DNA of 50,215 nt, from assembly GCA_015229005.1 (NCBI GenBank), contig JADGCL010000001.1, positions 1-50,215 of the forward strand, given 5' to 3'. This document shows positions 27,189 to 35,549 of this stretch, piece after piece; position 1 is the stretch's first letter; each line of letters begins with the position of its first letter. A program made the position numbers and the translations under genes. Below the pieces are notes generated by a model. That model saw only the letters and a list, made by a program, of their open reading frames with translations, was not told the DNA's origin and made no database searches. The stretch is from Magnetococcales bacterium (GTDB taxonomy: Bacteria > Pseudomonadota > Magnetococcia > Magnetococcales > JADGCL01).

Positions 27189-27243
27189 GCGACACTCTCC
27201 TCGGGATACGCTCTCCCGGGTTTTCCCCAAACAACGGGAAAGG

Positions 27244-27600
27244 TCATGACGACCGGGACCCGGGGGAGGGCAGGGGAGACAGGGGATTGGGGGTGACGAA
27301 TTGCAGGAATTCGCGGTCGGCGTCCATCACCTGGAGACCAATCTCGAATCGATCCCCGGTCAATTGTTGGCAGAACACCGATTCGCAACGGTACTCTACG
27401 ATCCCGACCTCCTCGGAGACCTCCATGGAGATGATGGTTCTACGAGGGATGGCAATTAGCGACAGGACGCCGAACCCCATAAGGCTGATATCCCGAATCC
27501 AGACCGAAACCCGCTGATCATCGGGGAGGACGACGATGGCGGCCTGGTTCTCCGGCAGCCGTCGGGACCGTCTCAACCCGAGGAGGTCTTCTGTTTCCAC
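27244..27600 (-). CDS. PilZ-domain protein
   Basis: A 118-residue probable c-di-GMP-binding protein. RRSRR near residue 10 and RDISLMGFGVLS near 35-47 form the PilZ signature; beta-rich sequence follows and the tail is Pro/Ser-rich. GTG 27600 was chosen because GGAG lies 6 bases upstream; an in-frame TTG at 27666 would run through the 14-bp direct repeats. It is 55 bases upstream of the M48 protease gene on the same strand, probably first gene of that operon. Confidence 0.75.
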   Translation of the reverse strand: METEDLLGLRRSRRLPENQAAIVVLPDDQRVSVWIRDISLMGFGVLSLIAIPRRTIISMEVSEEVGIVEYRCESVFCQQLTGDRFEIGLQVMDADREFLQFVTPNPLSPLPSPGSRSS

Positions 27601-28108
27601 AACCGCTCCATTTTCCAAAAAGCGACTTCCGAAAAGCGACTTCCCAGTAGCGACTCGGGGAAGCAACCCCGGAGGCTGATTTGCCAGGGGAAGGTGGGCT
27701 TAGGGCACCACCCGGCGCGACCGCATTTTACCCGTACTTTCCGAAGTTGAACAGCCCTCGTTCCATCCGCATCCTGCCACTTTGGGAAATCTTGACTGAG
27801 GGATCCAGCCAGGCAACGAAAACGCTTCTGCCGGCTTACGACATGGGATCCCGACCATTGGCCATCGACCATCGGCTTCCCATCGTAGGGCACCGGCTTT
27901 GGTTCGAGAGCTCGTCAACCGGATTTCGATGGTTCGTCGAATGTGGTACCCTGCCTCTCGGGGAGGGGCCGGCTTCTTCCTGGTGAAAATTCCTGGGGAT
28001 GGTAGACTCGGCGGTCCGGGGTGGGTGAGGATGTCCGGAAGAGCGCCGGCCTCTCACCTGACGGGGGGGGGAAGAGTGGCGGCTCCCACATGGACCGGGA
28101 GGAGGGGT
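27601..28108. other. Divergent intergenic region, PilZ and FHA genes
   Basis: About 500 bases. Apart from the direct repeats at 27622-27655 I see no gene or clear promoter. The FHA frame stays open across half of it but lacks homology there. Confidence 0.5.
27622..27655. repeat. Three direct repeats with 14-bp period
   Basis: GCGACT begins at 27622, 27636 and 27650; the first two copies share GCGACTTCC. They lie 22-55 bases upstream of the PilZ start and could bind a regulator. Confidence 0.5.
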
Positions 28109-29311
28109 GTGATCCTGAATCGCCTGAAAGGTCTGAAAGGTCTGATCGAGGGGGCCCGAGGTCGGGAACACGACCAGGCCGCTCTTGTCGGCGACATCAG
28201 GCTCTTGATCAACTCCGTGGGTCGTCTGGATCACGGGGCATTGAAGGAGTACGCCCTGGAACACACCGAACAGAAGTTCGTCCAGTTCGTTGGAGTTCCG
28301 GTGCTGATGGGCTCCAGGCTTGTGCGTGGTGACATCCTTACCACCGGTCAATCCCTGGATCAGACCCGGATATTCAAGCCCGAACTCCACACCGATGGCG
28401 AGTCGGATGCCAGGGATGTCGAGGCGCTGCATCGGGCCATCTTCCCCTTCGTCAAAGGCCGGTCCGACCGGGGGGGGGGGCGGCAGGTCATCTTCACGAT
28501 TGGTCGCACCGATGACAACGACATGGTCCTGCCGGATTATACTGTCTCCAAGAAGCAGGCGACTGTCCGGGTGATGCCGGACGAGAGGTATCTTCTGACG
28601 AATCTGGCCACCACCAATCCATCCCAGGTCAATGGTCTCCCTCTCGGTAGCGAAGGCGTCCATTTGGCGGAGGGGGATCTCGTCCAACTGGGCCGGTATC
28701 AGTTCGTCTTTCTTTCTCCCTCTGCCCTCTATGCCCAGATGATGGGGCTCAACCTGAGGGTTCCCATCGAGGAACTGATCAACCGCCTTGGCAGGGCCGA
28801 TTACGAGGCCATGAAAAAACAGGCCCGGGAACAGGCCGAGGCGATCTTTGCCCAACTTGTCCGCAATCCCGCTCTGGTCGGCTCGGGCCTTCTCAAGGGA
28901 CATCTGACGACCCTCAAGGGGGAACCCCAGACACGGACCAAACGCTTCCAGGCCCTTGATCAGGATCAGCTCGAGGCGACCCGCATGAAGGTGATGGAAC
29001 GCAACATCTATCCCCTGGTAAGATCCGGTCAGGGATCGACGGAGGGGGTTTTTTTCACCATCGGGCGTGCCATGGACAATGACTTGTGCATGCCCGACAA
29101 GTCGATTTCGAATCACCATGCCCGGATCCGCAAGGAGAAAGCCGGGTACTATTTTTTCAAGGATCTGGACTCCACCAACGGCTCTTTCATCAACGGCTTT
29201 CCGATCGGCCAGGAGGAGCGGGAAATCGTCGAGGGGGACGAGATCATGATCGGACGCTACCAGTTCGTTTTTCTCTTTCCGAGTACCCTCTACGACAGGC
29301 TCAACGGCTAG
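28109..29311 (+). CDS. Tandem FHA-domain protein with duplicated module
   Basis: A 400-residue cytoplasmic protein. FHA domains bind phosphothreonine peptides. FHA1 (about 127-205) contains FTIGRTDDNDMVLPD but has VSKKQ where the phospho-binding SxxH is expected (Gln150) and lacks the STNG motif. FHA2 (about 314-393) is canonical: FTIGRAMDNDLCMPD, SISNHHA (Ser334, His337) and DSTNGSFING. The region before each FHA is also similar, and both halves end GRYQFVFL-PS-LY, so a module of about 150 residues (53-208, 244-396) is duplicated. GTG 28109 follows GGAGGAGG; ATG 28031 is an alternative. It could read phosphorylation by the CHASE2 kinase 10 kb away (inference). Confidence 0.88.
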   Translation: MILNRLKGLKGLIEGARGREHDQAALVGDIRLLINSVGRLDHGALKEYALEHTEQKFVQFVGVPVLMGSRLVRGDILTTGQSLDQTRIFKPELHTDGESDARDVEALHRAIFPFVKGRSDRGGGRQVIFTIGRTDDNDMVLPDYTVSKKQATVRVMPDERYLLTNLATTNPSQVNGLPLGSEGVHLAEGDLVQLGRYQFVFLSPSALYAQMMGLNLRVPIEELINRLGRADYEAMKKQAREQAEAIFAQLVRNPALVGSGLLKGHLTTLKGEPQTRTKRFQALDQDQLEATRMKVMERNIYPLVRSGQGSTEGVFFTIGRAMDNDLCMPDKSISNHHARIRKEKAGYYFFKDLDSTNGSFINGFPIGQEEREIVEGDEIMIGRYQFVFLFPSTLYDRLNG

Positions 29312-29326
29312 GGCCAATTGTGAACA
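29308..29326. repeat. 19-bp repeat, copy B, overlapping the FHA gene stop
   Basis: Inverted perfect match to 24403-24421. It also forms an imperfect hairpin with the bases to 29334 (AGGGCC and GGCCCT ends), so it may act as a terminator. Confidence 0.8.
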
Positions 29327-29416
29327 AAGGCCCTAAGCATTTCGTCTTCCCTCGGTCAGAATGGCCACGGGTGGCCACTCTGCGACGGTCTTCCGAGGGG
29401 GGGTGTGCCGGTCTCT

Positions 29417-29968
29417 TCAAGGTCTCTTCAGGGCCGCTTCGACTTCGATGCGTTTTTCCCGGGAGGTAAGGAGTTCCACGAGGGTAAGGGCGAAGTCCAG
29501 CGCCGTTCCCGGTCCTCGTGAGGTTACGAGCTTTCCGTCAAGTTCCACCGCCTCTCCTGTGTAGTCGGTCCCTTCCAGGTGGCTGGCCTTCATCACCCCC
29601 GGATAGCCGGTCACACGCTTTCCCTTCAGAAGTCCCAGGTTGGCCAGCACACGGGGAGCTGCACAAATGGCGGCTGCATATTTTCCACGGGAGACGATCT
29701 CCCGCAGAATCTGAGCGATGCGGGGGTCGTTGTCCAGGCGGTCGGCTCCCCCGAGCCCGCCGGGCAAGACCACCATGTCGAGGGTGTTCGAGTCGATCTG
29801 GTCCAGGGTTGTGTCCGGCAGCAGGACAACCCCCCGGCTGGCGGTGACCGGACCCGGCTTCAACCCGACCGTCACCACCTCGATTCCCCCCCGCCTGAGG
29901 ATGTCGATGATGGTTACAGCCTCCAACTCTTCGCACCCGTCTGCAAGTGGCACCAACACGCTGCCCAT
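29417..29968 (-). CDS. DJ-1/PfpI family protein
   Basis: A 183-residue YajL/ThiJ/DJ-1-like protein, a family linked to oxidative-stress protection and covalent protein-repair activities. The reactive cysteine is Cys102 in AAICAAPRVL, with the conserved Glu in GCEELEA (12-18) and VVLPGG near 66-71. ATG follows GGAGGAAG closely. It lies 71 bases downstream of the truncated recombinase. Confidence 0.92.
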   Translation of the reverse strand: MGSVLVPLADGCEELEAVTIIDILRRGGIEVVTVGLKPGPVTASRGVVLLPDTTLDQIDSNTLDMVVLPGGLGGADRLDNDPRIAQILREIVSRGKYAAAICAAPRVLANLGLLKGKRVTGYPGVMKASHLEGTDYTGEAVELDGKLVTSRGPGTALDFALTLVELLTSREKRIEVEAALKRP

Positions 29969-30039
29969 ATCTTCCTCCCATCGCTCTCCGATTGGCGAAC
30001 CCCCGCAGAACCGGGTTTGGCCATACCGGGTTGTGAATG

Positions 30040-30960
30040 CTACAGAATGCTGGGAACCTCCGCCATGAGCGGCGGGGTTCCATCGGGCGACTCCGGGACC
30101 GAGAGACGACCCTGGCCCGTGTGTTGCCGGATGATCCGGGAGGGAATCCCTTCCCGGGATGCGGTCTCGATCCAGCCCGAGCGGAGGGAATGGCCGCTGT
30201 AGAGATTGGGATCAAGCCCAATGCTCTGCACCCTCTCCTTGATGATCAGGGCCATCCCGTGGGGCGTCAATCCCCTGGGGGACAATTCACCATGGCGGGA
30301 AATGCCGCGGAAGGCCATGCCCGAGGTGATCCCCGAGGCCTCAAGCCATTTCCGCCAGGCCCGAACCGGGCAAATCCAGCCGCGGGCGAAAGGCACGACC
30401 ACGGTACGCATGGGCCTGGTCGACCCTTCCTGTTCATGGACGCAAATTGCCAGCCCTTGTGAAATCTCGTTTACGTCAGCGATTGCCAGGTTGACGCACT
30501 CGGAGCGACGCAAGGCCCCGGCAAATGCAATGAGCAAAATGGCCTTGTCGCGAACATCCTTGAGCCGGGTCCCGCAAGCGCTGGCCATCGCGATCACGTC
30601 CACTGCAAACAGCGCCTTCACCTGACGGGTATTGTTTCCCTGCTGCTGACGGAGTCCCCGGAGAAAGACCCGGACGATCGGTGAGCGGGTCGGATCCACC
30701 AACGCCTGATTGGTGTGAGCGCGACCGATGGCGACGATCCAACGGGTGAGAGTGGAGACCTTGTGCGACTGCGAGTGGGCCGCCAAGTAGCCGGCCACCT
30801 GCTTGGGCTCGGCGGGAATGTTTCCCCCCCAGTCCAGAAATCGCTGAATATCGCTCCAGTAGGCGCTACGGGAATTGTCGGCCAGGGCCCCGGCTTGGTG
30901 GAATGCCCTGACCTCGGGGGGCAAATCGCCTGGCCCCAACGCGGTGGGGAACTTGGTCAT
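30040..30960 (-). pseudogene. Tyrosine recombinase truncated before the catalytic Tyr
   Basis: 306 residues of a phage-type integrase. An N-terminal core-binding domain (about 20-110) precedes a catalytic domain with the first Arg in FAGALRRSE, the HSLRSG box and RQHTG. After that point the normal helix carrying the nucleophilic Tyr is missing: the protein continues with an unrelated Pro-rich 24-residue tail and stops. No other frame restores a canonical Tyr motif. It is therefore probably inactive. ATG 30960 was chosen; an upstream in-frame extension to 31059 overlaps the palindrome at 31047. No attachment sites or cargo were recognised. Confidence 0.8.
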
Positions 30961-31441
30961 GGCGAACGCTTCCCGGTCGGAACGGGAAAAGAGTCCTGCC
31001 CGCGACCTTCCCTCACTGGTTTCACAAAAAGCCCCTGCCAGACTGGTGAAAAAGTCCATCCATGGGCTTTTTCAGACTTGGCTGCTGCGATACGCAGTAC
31101 AGTCCGCAATCGCAAGTTCAACGGGCTACGGGCCCTGATCTTTCGTGCAATCGTAAGCCCGCCCATGATCTTTTTCAATAACCGGCGGGAACAACTGCCA
31201 ATGCCAATGGCCGCAGCGATGACGGCTTCTCAATTATTAGATAAAAAAGCCAACTAATTGATATTTTTTGTCATCTTGAAAGTGGCCGACGGGAGTCGGA
31301 GGAACTTGGAATTGCCGGAGGGGAAGGAAACCGGGCGGTGTGGAAACGGATTCTGGGGAGGATCCTGAAGGTGGGGGTACGCCCGTCCGAAGGGACCCGC
31401 TATCCCTCCGAACGGGCGCCACCCCTGGTACGACGAACCCG
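30961..31441. other. Intergenic region with an inverted palindrome copy
   Basis: About 480 bases between the recombinase and tpx. It holds the degenerate palindrome at 31047-31074 and a short AT-rich patch near 31230-31275. No gene is supported. Confidence 0.5.
31047..31074. repeat. Degenerate inverted copy of the palindrome at 18-49
   Basis: Arms 31047-31059 and 31062-31074 pair with one G-T mismatch. The centre is CC, i.e. the reverse orientation of the copies at 18-49 and 33050-33079. Confidence 0.75.
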
Positions 31442-31939
31442 TCAGATGTGCTTCAGCACCTCCTCATACTTGGGCTCTTCGACGATCTCCGGGACCTGCT
31501 GGGTGTAGGCAACATTGCCCTGGGCATCGATGACCACCACCGCCCGACAAAGAAGTCCGGCCAGAGGGCCATCAACGACACGGACACCGTACTTCTCACC
31601 GAACCCGCGCTCCCGCAACTCCGAGACCGAGATCACGTTGGTCAGCCCCTCGGCGCCGCAGAAGCGGGCGTGAGCGAATGGAAGGTCGAGGGAGACACAG
31701 AGGACTACGGCATTGCCCATCTTGCTCACATCGGCGTTGAAGCGGCGGACCGAAGCGGCGCACACCGGGGTGTCGATGCTGGGAAAGATGTTGAGAACGA
31801 TCTTCTTGCCGGCAAAGTCCTTCAGGGAGACATCGGCGAGGTCGGTCTTGGTCAACTTGAAATCCGGGGCCTTGGAGCCCACTGCGGGAAGCGTACCGCA
31901 GGTATTGATGGGGTTGCCCTTCAGGGTAATTTTGGCCAT
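31442..31939 (-). CDS. tpx: Thiol peroxidase
   Basis: Atypical 2-Cys peroxiredoxin of 165 residues that reduces peroxides with electrons from thioredoxin. The peroxidatic Cys60 lies in PSIDTPVC and the resolving Cys94 in ARFCGAEG, with the spacing typical of Tpx. GTLPAVGSKAPDF near the start is also diagnostic. It has the family's normal length and is a single gene. Confidence 0.96.
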   Translation of the reverse strand: MAKITLKGNPINTCGTLPAVGSKAPDFKLTKTDLADVSLKDFAGKKIVLNIFPSIDTPVCAASVRRFNADVSKMGNAVVLCVSLDLPFAHARFCGAEGLTNVISVSELRERGFGEKYGVRVVDGPLAGLLCRAVVVIDAQGNVAYTQQVPEIVEEPKYEEVLKHI

Positions 31940-32056
31940 GGCAGACGATCTCCGGGAAAGCGAAAAGAGGGTTTCGTTCAGGAGCGAACGTCCTCCATTC
32001 TACAATGTCAATTCTCGCATGGCCACACCATTTTTCGCCGTCGAACCGCCAAGCCT

Positions 32057-32494
32057 TCAGGAAGATTGGCCGGGGGAGGGGGACGAAGGCAAGTGGGGTT
32101 GGTATCTTTTGTCTACTCCCTGGATGTGGAGGAGTACCCAATCTTCCAGACGCGAATGCAAGGTAGCCAGATTGCCGGGGGTGGGGGGTAGATTGAGAAA
32201 GGTGACCCGAAATTGAGCAAGGCGTGCCTCCATGAATCGATGGACCTTTTTGTGAGAAATCAGCTCGGGATAAGAAGTGGCTTCGAGAATCTCCTCCTCA
32301 CGGCGAAAATGGACTGGCCAGAAAGCGAGCAGGGCATCGAATTGATCGGTGAGGTCTCGGGTATTGACCTCCTTGGCTGCCGCGAAGGAGGCGAGAACGG
32401 CGTTTATCAGTTTGAGGAGATGTTGATGGTCGCTGTCCAGGGAATTCATGCCGACAGAGAGCGAGGAACTCCAAGGAATGGGCTCAATATCCAT
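32057..32494 (-). CDS. Bacteriohemerythrin
   Basis: Di-iron oxygen-binding protein of 145 residues. All seven ligands are visible: His23, His62, Glu66, His81, His85, His123 and Asp128 (motifs HFRREEE, HKKVH, HIQGVD). Roles of the family include O2 carriage, sensing or iron storage. ATG 32494 was chosen; a GTG at 32509 is in frame. The 55-residue ORF lies 55 bases upstream on the same strand. The C terminus is Pro/Ser-rich. Confidence 0.93.
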   Translation of the reverse strand: MDIEPIPWSSSLSVGMNSLDSDHQHLLKLINAVLASFAAAKEVNTRDLTDQFDALLAFWPVHFRREEEILEATSYPELISHKKVHRFMEARLAQFRVTFLNLPPTPGNLATLHSRLEDWVLLHIQGVDKRYQPHLPSSPSPGQSS

Positions 32495-32549
32495 GATATC
32501 CACCGTCACCGACGTTCCGAAGGAGGGATGAACCGCACGCCGGGTCGAA

Positions 32550-32717
32550 TCAAGGTTTACTTCCCATTTCCGTCTCCTGGCCGGCCATGATGGTCAACCA
32601 CTCCAGATAGCTGACGGCATCTTCCAGGTGGCGAAGGCCGGACATCATCTTCTTGCCATCCGCGTAGATGCAGTACCCCGATGAGCTGTCACCCACACCA
32701 ATATCGAATTGTCGCAT
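32550..32717 (-). CDS. Small 55-residue protein upstream of hemerythrin
   Basis: Soluble, mildly acidic small protein (MRQFDIGVGDSSSGY ...). The ATG has GAGG 7 bases upstream and the stop is 55 bases before the hemerythrin gene, so cotranscription is likely. It has one Cys (residue 16) and no membrane segment. I do not recognise a family. The frame is open further upstream but without a ribosome binding site. Confidence 0.6.
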   Translation of the reverse strand: MRQFDIGVGDSSSGYCIYADGKKMMSGLRHLEDAVSYLEWLTIMAGQETEMGSKP

Positions 32718-33085
32718 GAAATGCCTCACTCGCAAGGGGCCCGGTCGAAGCGCTTCGGAATTCCGGATGCAGGCGCGGGAAATGGACCGGAATGGCGGCG
32801 AAACAAGAGAGGCCCCCGAGGGATCGGACCCGGGAGACAATTCCTTGTCGCCAAGGGAAAGATGGTGCTACCAGAAGCAAATTTTATGCCCGCCGAGCCC
32901 CTCGCCTCACCGGAATGGCGACATTGGGAAGAACTAACAGCCCGTTGATAAACGGGCTGCGCCGGCCAGGGATGGCCGGCCAAATTCAACGGGATGGTGT
33001 AACCCGTTGAATTTGGAAGGAAAGGCAAAACCACGTTTTGCCTTTCCGGGTTGAAAAGTCCATGGATGGACTTTTCAACAGTCTC
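32718..33085. other. Intergenic region carrying the hairpin cluster
   Basis: The right-hand 150 bases are the five-hairpin cluster; the rest (32718-32937) should hold the promoter of the small ORF and hemerythrin genes, but no box is clear. Confidence 0.5.
32938..33079. repeat. Cluster of five consecutive hairpins
   Basis: Five near-adjacent perfect inverted repeats: 32938-32946/32951-32959; 32961-32968/32973-32980; 32980-32993/33003-33016; 33019-33031/33035-33047; and 33050-33063/33066-33079. The last is a one-base-shorter-armed version of the palindrome at 18-49, and the fourth matches bases 2-12. The cluster ends 6 bases from the apaG stop. It looks like a composite of REP-like units. Confidence 0.85.
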
Positions 33086-33487
33086 CTAATTGAGTACCCG
33101 TGTTCCCGGAACCTCGAAAAAGAAGGGGGGAACTGGGGCCCAGAAGCCGTTTCCCTGGTCATCGACCCAATAATAGCGACCTCGCATATGGCCGGTGGGG
33201 GTCTGCAGGAGGGTCCAACTGGAGTAGCGGAATGAGTGCCCCGGCTCCAGGCGCGGCTGCTGGCCGATCACTCCCTCTCCGCTTACCTCCTGCTTGTGAC
33301 CGTTATCGCTTTCGACCAGCCAGTGTCGGCGCAGGAGTTGGAAGGGTCGCTTGCCGTCGTTACGAATCTCCACGGTGTAAGAGAAGGCGTAACGACCGTG
33401 GTCGGGATCCGACCGCTCCGCCAGATATCGGGTCGTTACATGGACATGGATGGGTTCCGGGGCATCAGACATGGGACCTGCCGTCAT
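33086..33487 (-). CDS. apaG: ApaG protein
   Basis: A 133-residue beta-sandwich (DUF525) protein, with YTVEIRN near 37-43, RHWLVESDNG near 54-63, GVIGQQPRLEPGHSFRYSS near 72-90 and GRYYWVDDQG near 102-111. Members are linked to Co2+/Mg2+ resistance; biochemical function is unsettled. ATG 33487 or the in-frame ATG 33472 could be the start. The hairpin cluster lies directly beyond its stop. Confidence 0.92.
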   Translation of the reverse strand: MTAGPMSDAPEPIHVHVTTRYLAERSDPDHGRYAFSYTVEIRNDGKRPFQLLRRHWLVESDNGHKQEVSGEGVIGQQPRLEPGHSFRYSSWTLLQTPTGHMRGRYYWVDDQGNGFWAPVPPFFFEVPGTRVLN

Positions 33488-33586
33488 CTGGGGGGGTTCC
33501 TCCGCCTGAGAGAGGGTAGCCGGGGCAAGCCGACCGGGAATCGACGATCTTCTCCGGAACGGGTGGGCCCCTTTTTGCGGATGGTC

Positions 33587-34396
33587 TCAGCGGTCGGACA
33601 ACCGCGAAGAGCGCTCGTCGAGCCAGTTGAGCAGTGCCTCGGCGGCGACCTGCCAGCGATCATCGAGCATCATCGCATGGCCGATATCCGAGAGGATGAT
33701 CGGATAGACGCCGTAATAGGAGGCGGTCAGACGGACATCGGCCTCGGGAACGAAGGGATCGACGTTGGTCCCCATCACCAGGATGTCGCGGATGGTCCAC
33801 GGCCAGGGGGCAATCGGACGCCACCCCATGAACTCCATGCTGGCGGCCATCGGCAGGGGCCCGAGGCGGGAGATGAAGCTCCTGAACCGTTGGTCGGGTA
33901 TATCGCCTGAGAAGAGCATCCGTCGCATCAGGCCGAAATCCATGACGCTCGGCCCCCGGAACATGGCTGCGGCCATCTCCATCCACAGGGAGGGATTGCG
34001 CCAGAGTGTCCGATAGGAGGCCATGGCCAGGCCGTAGGGGGGAACCGAGGCCATGAGAACGGCACCAGCGGCCTTCCCACCCCGGCGCAGATAGTTCTGG
34101 ACGACACCGCCGCCAAAAGAGTGGCCGATAAGGACGGTCGGACCTTCGAGAGTGGCCATGGCACGCCTGACATCGGCGGTGAAATCGTTTACCGTGGAGG
34201 TGGTCACCGGCTCGCTGCTCTGGCTCTTCCCATGACCGCGCAGGCTGACCGCGTAAGTGGGGTATCCCCGCTCGGCGAAAAAGGGAAGAAAGAACTCTTC
34301 CCAAACCCAGGCCCCGACGCATATGCCGTGCACGAAGAGCAGGTTGACAGGACGCGCCGGCCCCTTGGGCAGGCGAGAGAGGATTTCCAATTCCAT
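33587..34396 (-). CDS. Alpha/beta hydrolase
   Basis: A 269-residue alpha/beta-fold hydrolase. The oxyanion motif HGICVG is at 23-28, nucleophile Ser93 is in GHSFGG, and the catalytic His lies in DIGHAMM near 245; the acid is probably Asp near 217 (NVDPFV). A Met-rich cap region (about 120-190) suggests a hydrophobic substrate. No signal peptide. Substrate unknown. It is read away from the repeats at 34474. Confidence 0.9.
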   Translation of the reverse strand: MELEILSRLPKGPARPVNLLFVHGICVGAWVWEEFFLPFFAERGYPTYAVSLRGHGKSQSSEPVTTSTVNDFTADVRRAMATLEGPTVLIGHSFGGGVVQNYLRRGGKAAGAVLMASVPPYGLAMASYRTLWRNPSLWMEMAAAMFRGPSVMDFGLMRRMLFSGDIPDQRFRSFISRLGPLPMAASMEFMGWRPIAPWPWTIRDILVMGTNVDPFVPEADVRLTASYYGVYPIILSDIGHAMMLDDRWQVAAEALLNWLDERSSRLSDR

Positions 34397-34717
34397 CGAG
34401 GTACTCTCCAGGTTCGGCCAGGGTTATGGGGTTTCGGGTGAGCCGTTCGTGAGCGGCGACAACATCCCGGTGTCGCCAAACTCGACCGGCATCGCCAAAC
34501 CTGGCTAGTGTCGCCTAACCCGGTCCGCGCCACCAAAACCGGTCGTGTCACGCATCCGGCCCGCCACCATTCCGCCATTGTACCACCACCCCGGGCCGAG
34601 AACGAGCGATGCCGGCCAAGTTGGTGCGGCGCCCCGGGCCGGGGGCGAGCCTGATTGGAGACAGATGGACCGGAGGGTGGAGGGCCTGACCGGGACCTGG
34701 TCGAAGGAATAAAGCCC
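34397..34717. other. Divergent intergenic region with tandem repeats
   Basis: About 320 bases between divergent genes. The central part is the 19-bp repeat array; the remainder is GC-rich with no clear gene. Confidence 0.5.
34474..34566. repeat. Imperfect tandem repeats, 19-bp period
   Basis: Units start at 34474, 34493, 34512, 34531 and about 34549. The core is CGCCAAAC(C) followed by a variable CGG-containing part. There are too few and too diverged units, without spacers, for a CRISPR array. The position between divergent genes suggests an operator array or decayed minisatellite. Confidence 0.55.
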
Positions 34718-35461
34718 ATGTTCGAGCGATGGAACAGGAACCGGGAGCCAATTGGCAGGGCCCTGGGATTCGGCATTTTCGGCTTTTTTTTCCTTCGTCA
34801 ACTTGCCCCCGGAGAGTGGGGCGGGCAATTCCCGGAGTCGGGGGAGCCCCTGGCAATCATTCGCTGGTTGCTCATTTCGACTCTCTTTTTCCTGTTTCTC
34901 CTGGCCTACCTGCTCCGTCGACCGGCGGTGAGCCTGGCGAATCGTCCCGGGGAGATTCTCCTTCCTCTGGTGGCGGCACCGTTGCCCTTGGTCATCGTCA
35001 TCCTGGGTGAGTATCATGCCCGGGAGCCGGTCGTCCGCGAGTTCCTGCATAGGCTGCCGGTGGTCTCGTCGCTCCTCGATCCGTGGTGGATCCCCAGGGG
35101 GTCGGGGTACCCCGGTTTCGGGATGATGGCGTTGGGGGAGGGGGTGACCCTGGCGGGGATGTTCTGGCTCGGGGGATCTTTCAGTCTCCTGGCGGAGGCG
35201 AGGCTGTTGGTGATACGGGGACCTTACCGCTTCGTGCGGCATCCCCTCTACGCGGGTGAGCTGTTGTCGAGCTGGGGCTATTTTCTGGCGGTCCCCTCTG
35301 CCCTGAGCTTTGGGGGGGCGTTTCTTTTCACCGTTCTTCAGGGGTTTCGGGCACGCCTGGAAGAGGCGAAACTTGAGGCGTTTTTCCCCGAGTACCGGCA
35401 CTACCGGCAGCGGACCGGATTCCTGTGGCCCAGGATTCTATCCCGGGAAACACGGGATTGA
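34718..35461 (+). CDS. Isoprenylcysteine/phospholipid methyltransferase-like membrane protein
   Basis: A 247-residue integral membrane protein with hydrophobic helices near 15-28, 48-65, 78-95, 135-160 and 180-205. The C-terminal ICMT/PEMT motif is clear: GPYRFVRHPLYAGEL (about 168-182), then LEEAKLEAFFPEYRHY and FLWPRI. Such enzymes methylate isoprenylcysteines, phospholipids or other lipids using AdoMet. ATG 34718 has AAGGA upstream. The next two genes on the same strand encode a small membrane protein and a soluble methyltransferase. Confidence 0.82.
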   Translation: MFERWNRNREPIGRALGFGIFGFFFLRQLAPGEWGGQFPESGEPLAIIRWLLISTLFFLFLLAYLLRRPAVSLANRPGEILLPLVAAPLPLVIVILGEYHAREPVVREFLHRLPVVSSLLDPWWIPRGSGYPGFGMMALGEGVTLAGMFWLGGSFSLLAEARLLVIRGPYRFVRHPLYAGELLSSWGYFLAVPSALSFGGAFLFTVLQGFRARLEEAKLEAFFPEYRHYRQRTGFLWPRILSRETRD

Positions 35462-35549
35462 CGGCTTGGAAATGGTGTTTTTTATCAATCCCGGGGATCG
35501 TTCGGTCGGACACGAAAGGATTTCCCGGTCGGCTCTCGGAGGTGGAAGG

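Noticed and set aside
24403-29326. Complete transposon bounded by the 19-bp inverted repeats
   Set aside because: No transposase or target-site duplication is visible in the block, and all genes look chromosomal; kept only as an open finding.
34474-34566. CRISPR-like regular repeats
   Set aside because: Units are contiguous, diverged and without spacers; no cas genes nearby.
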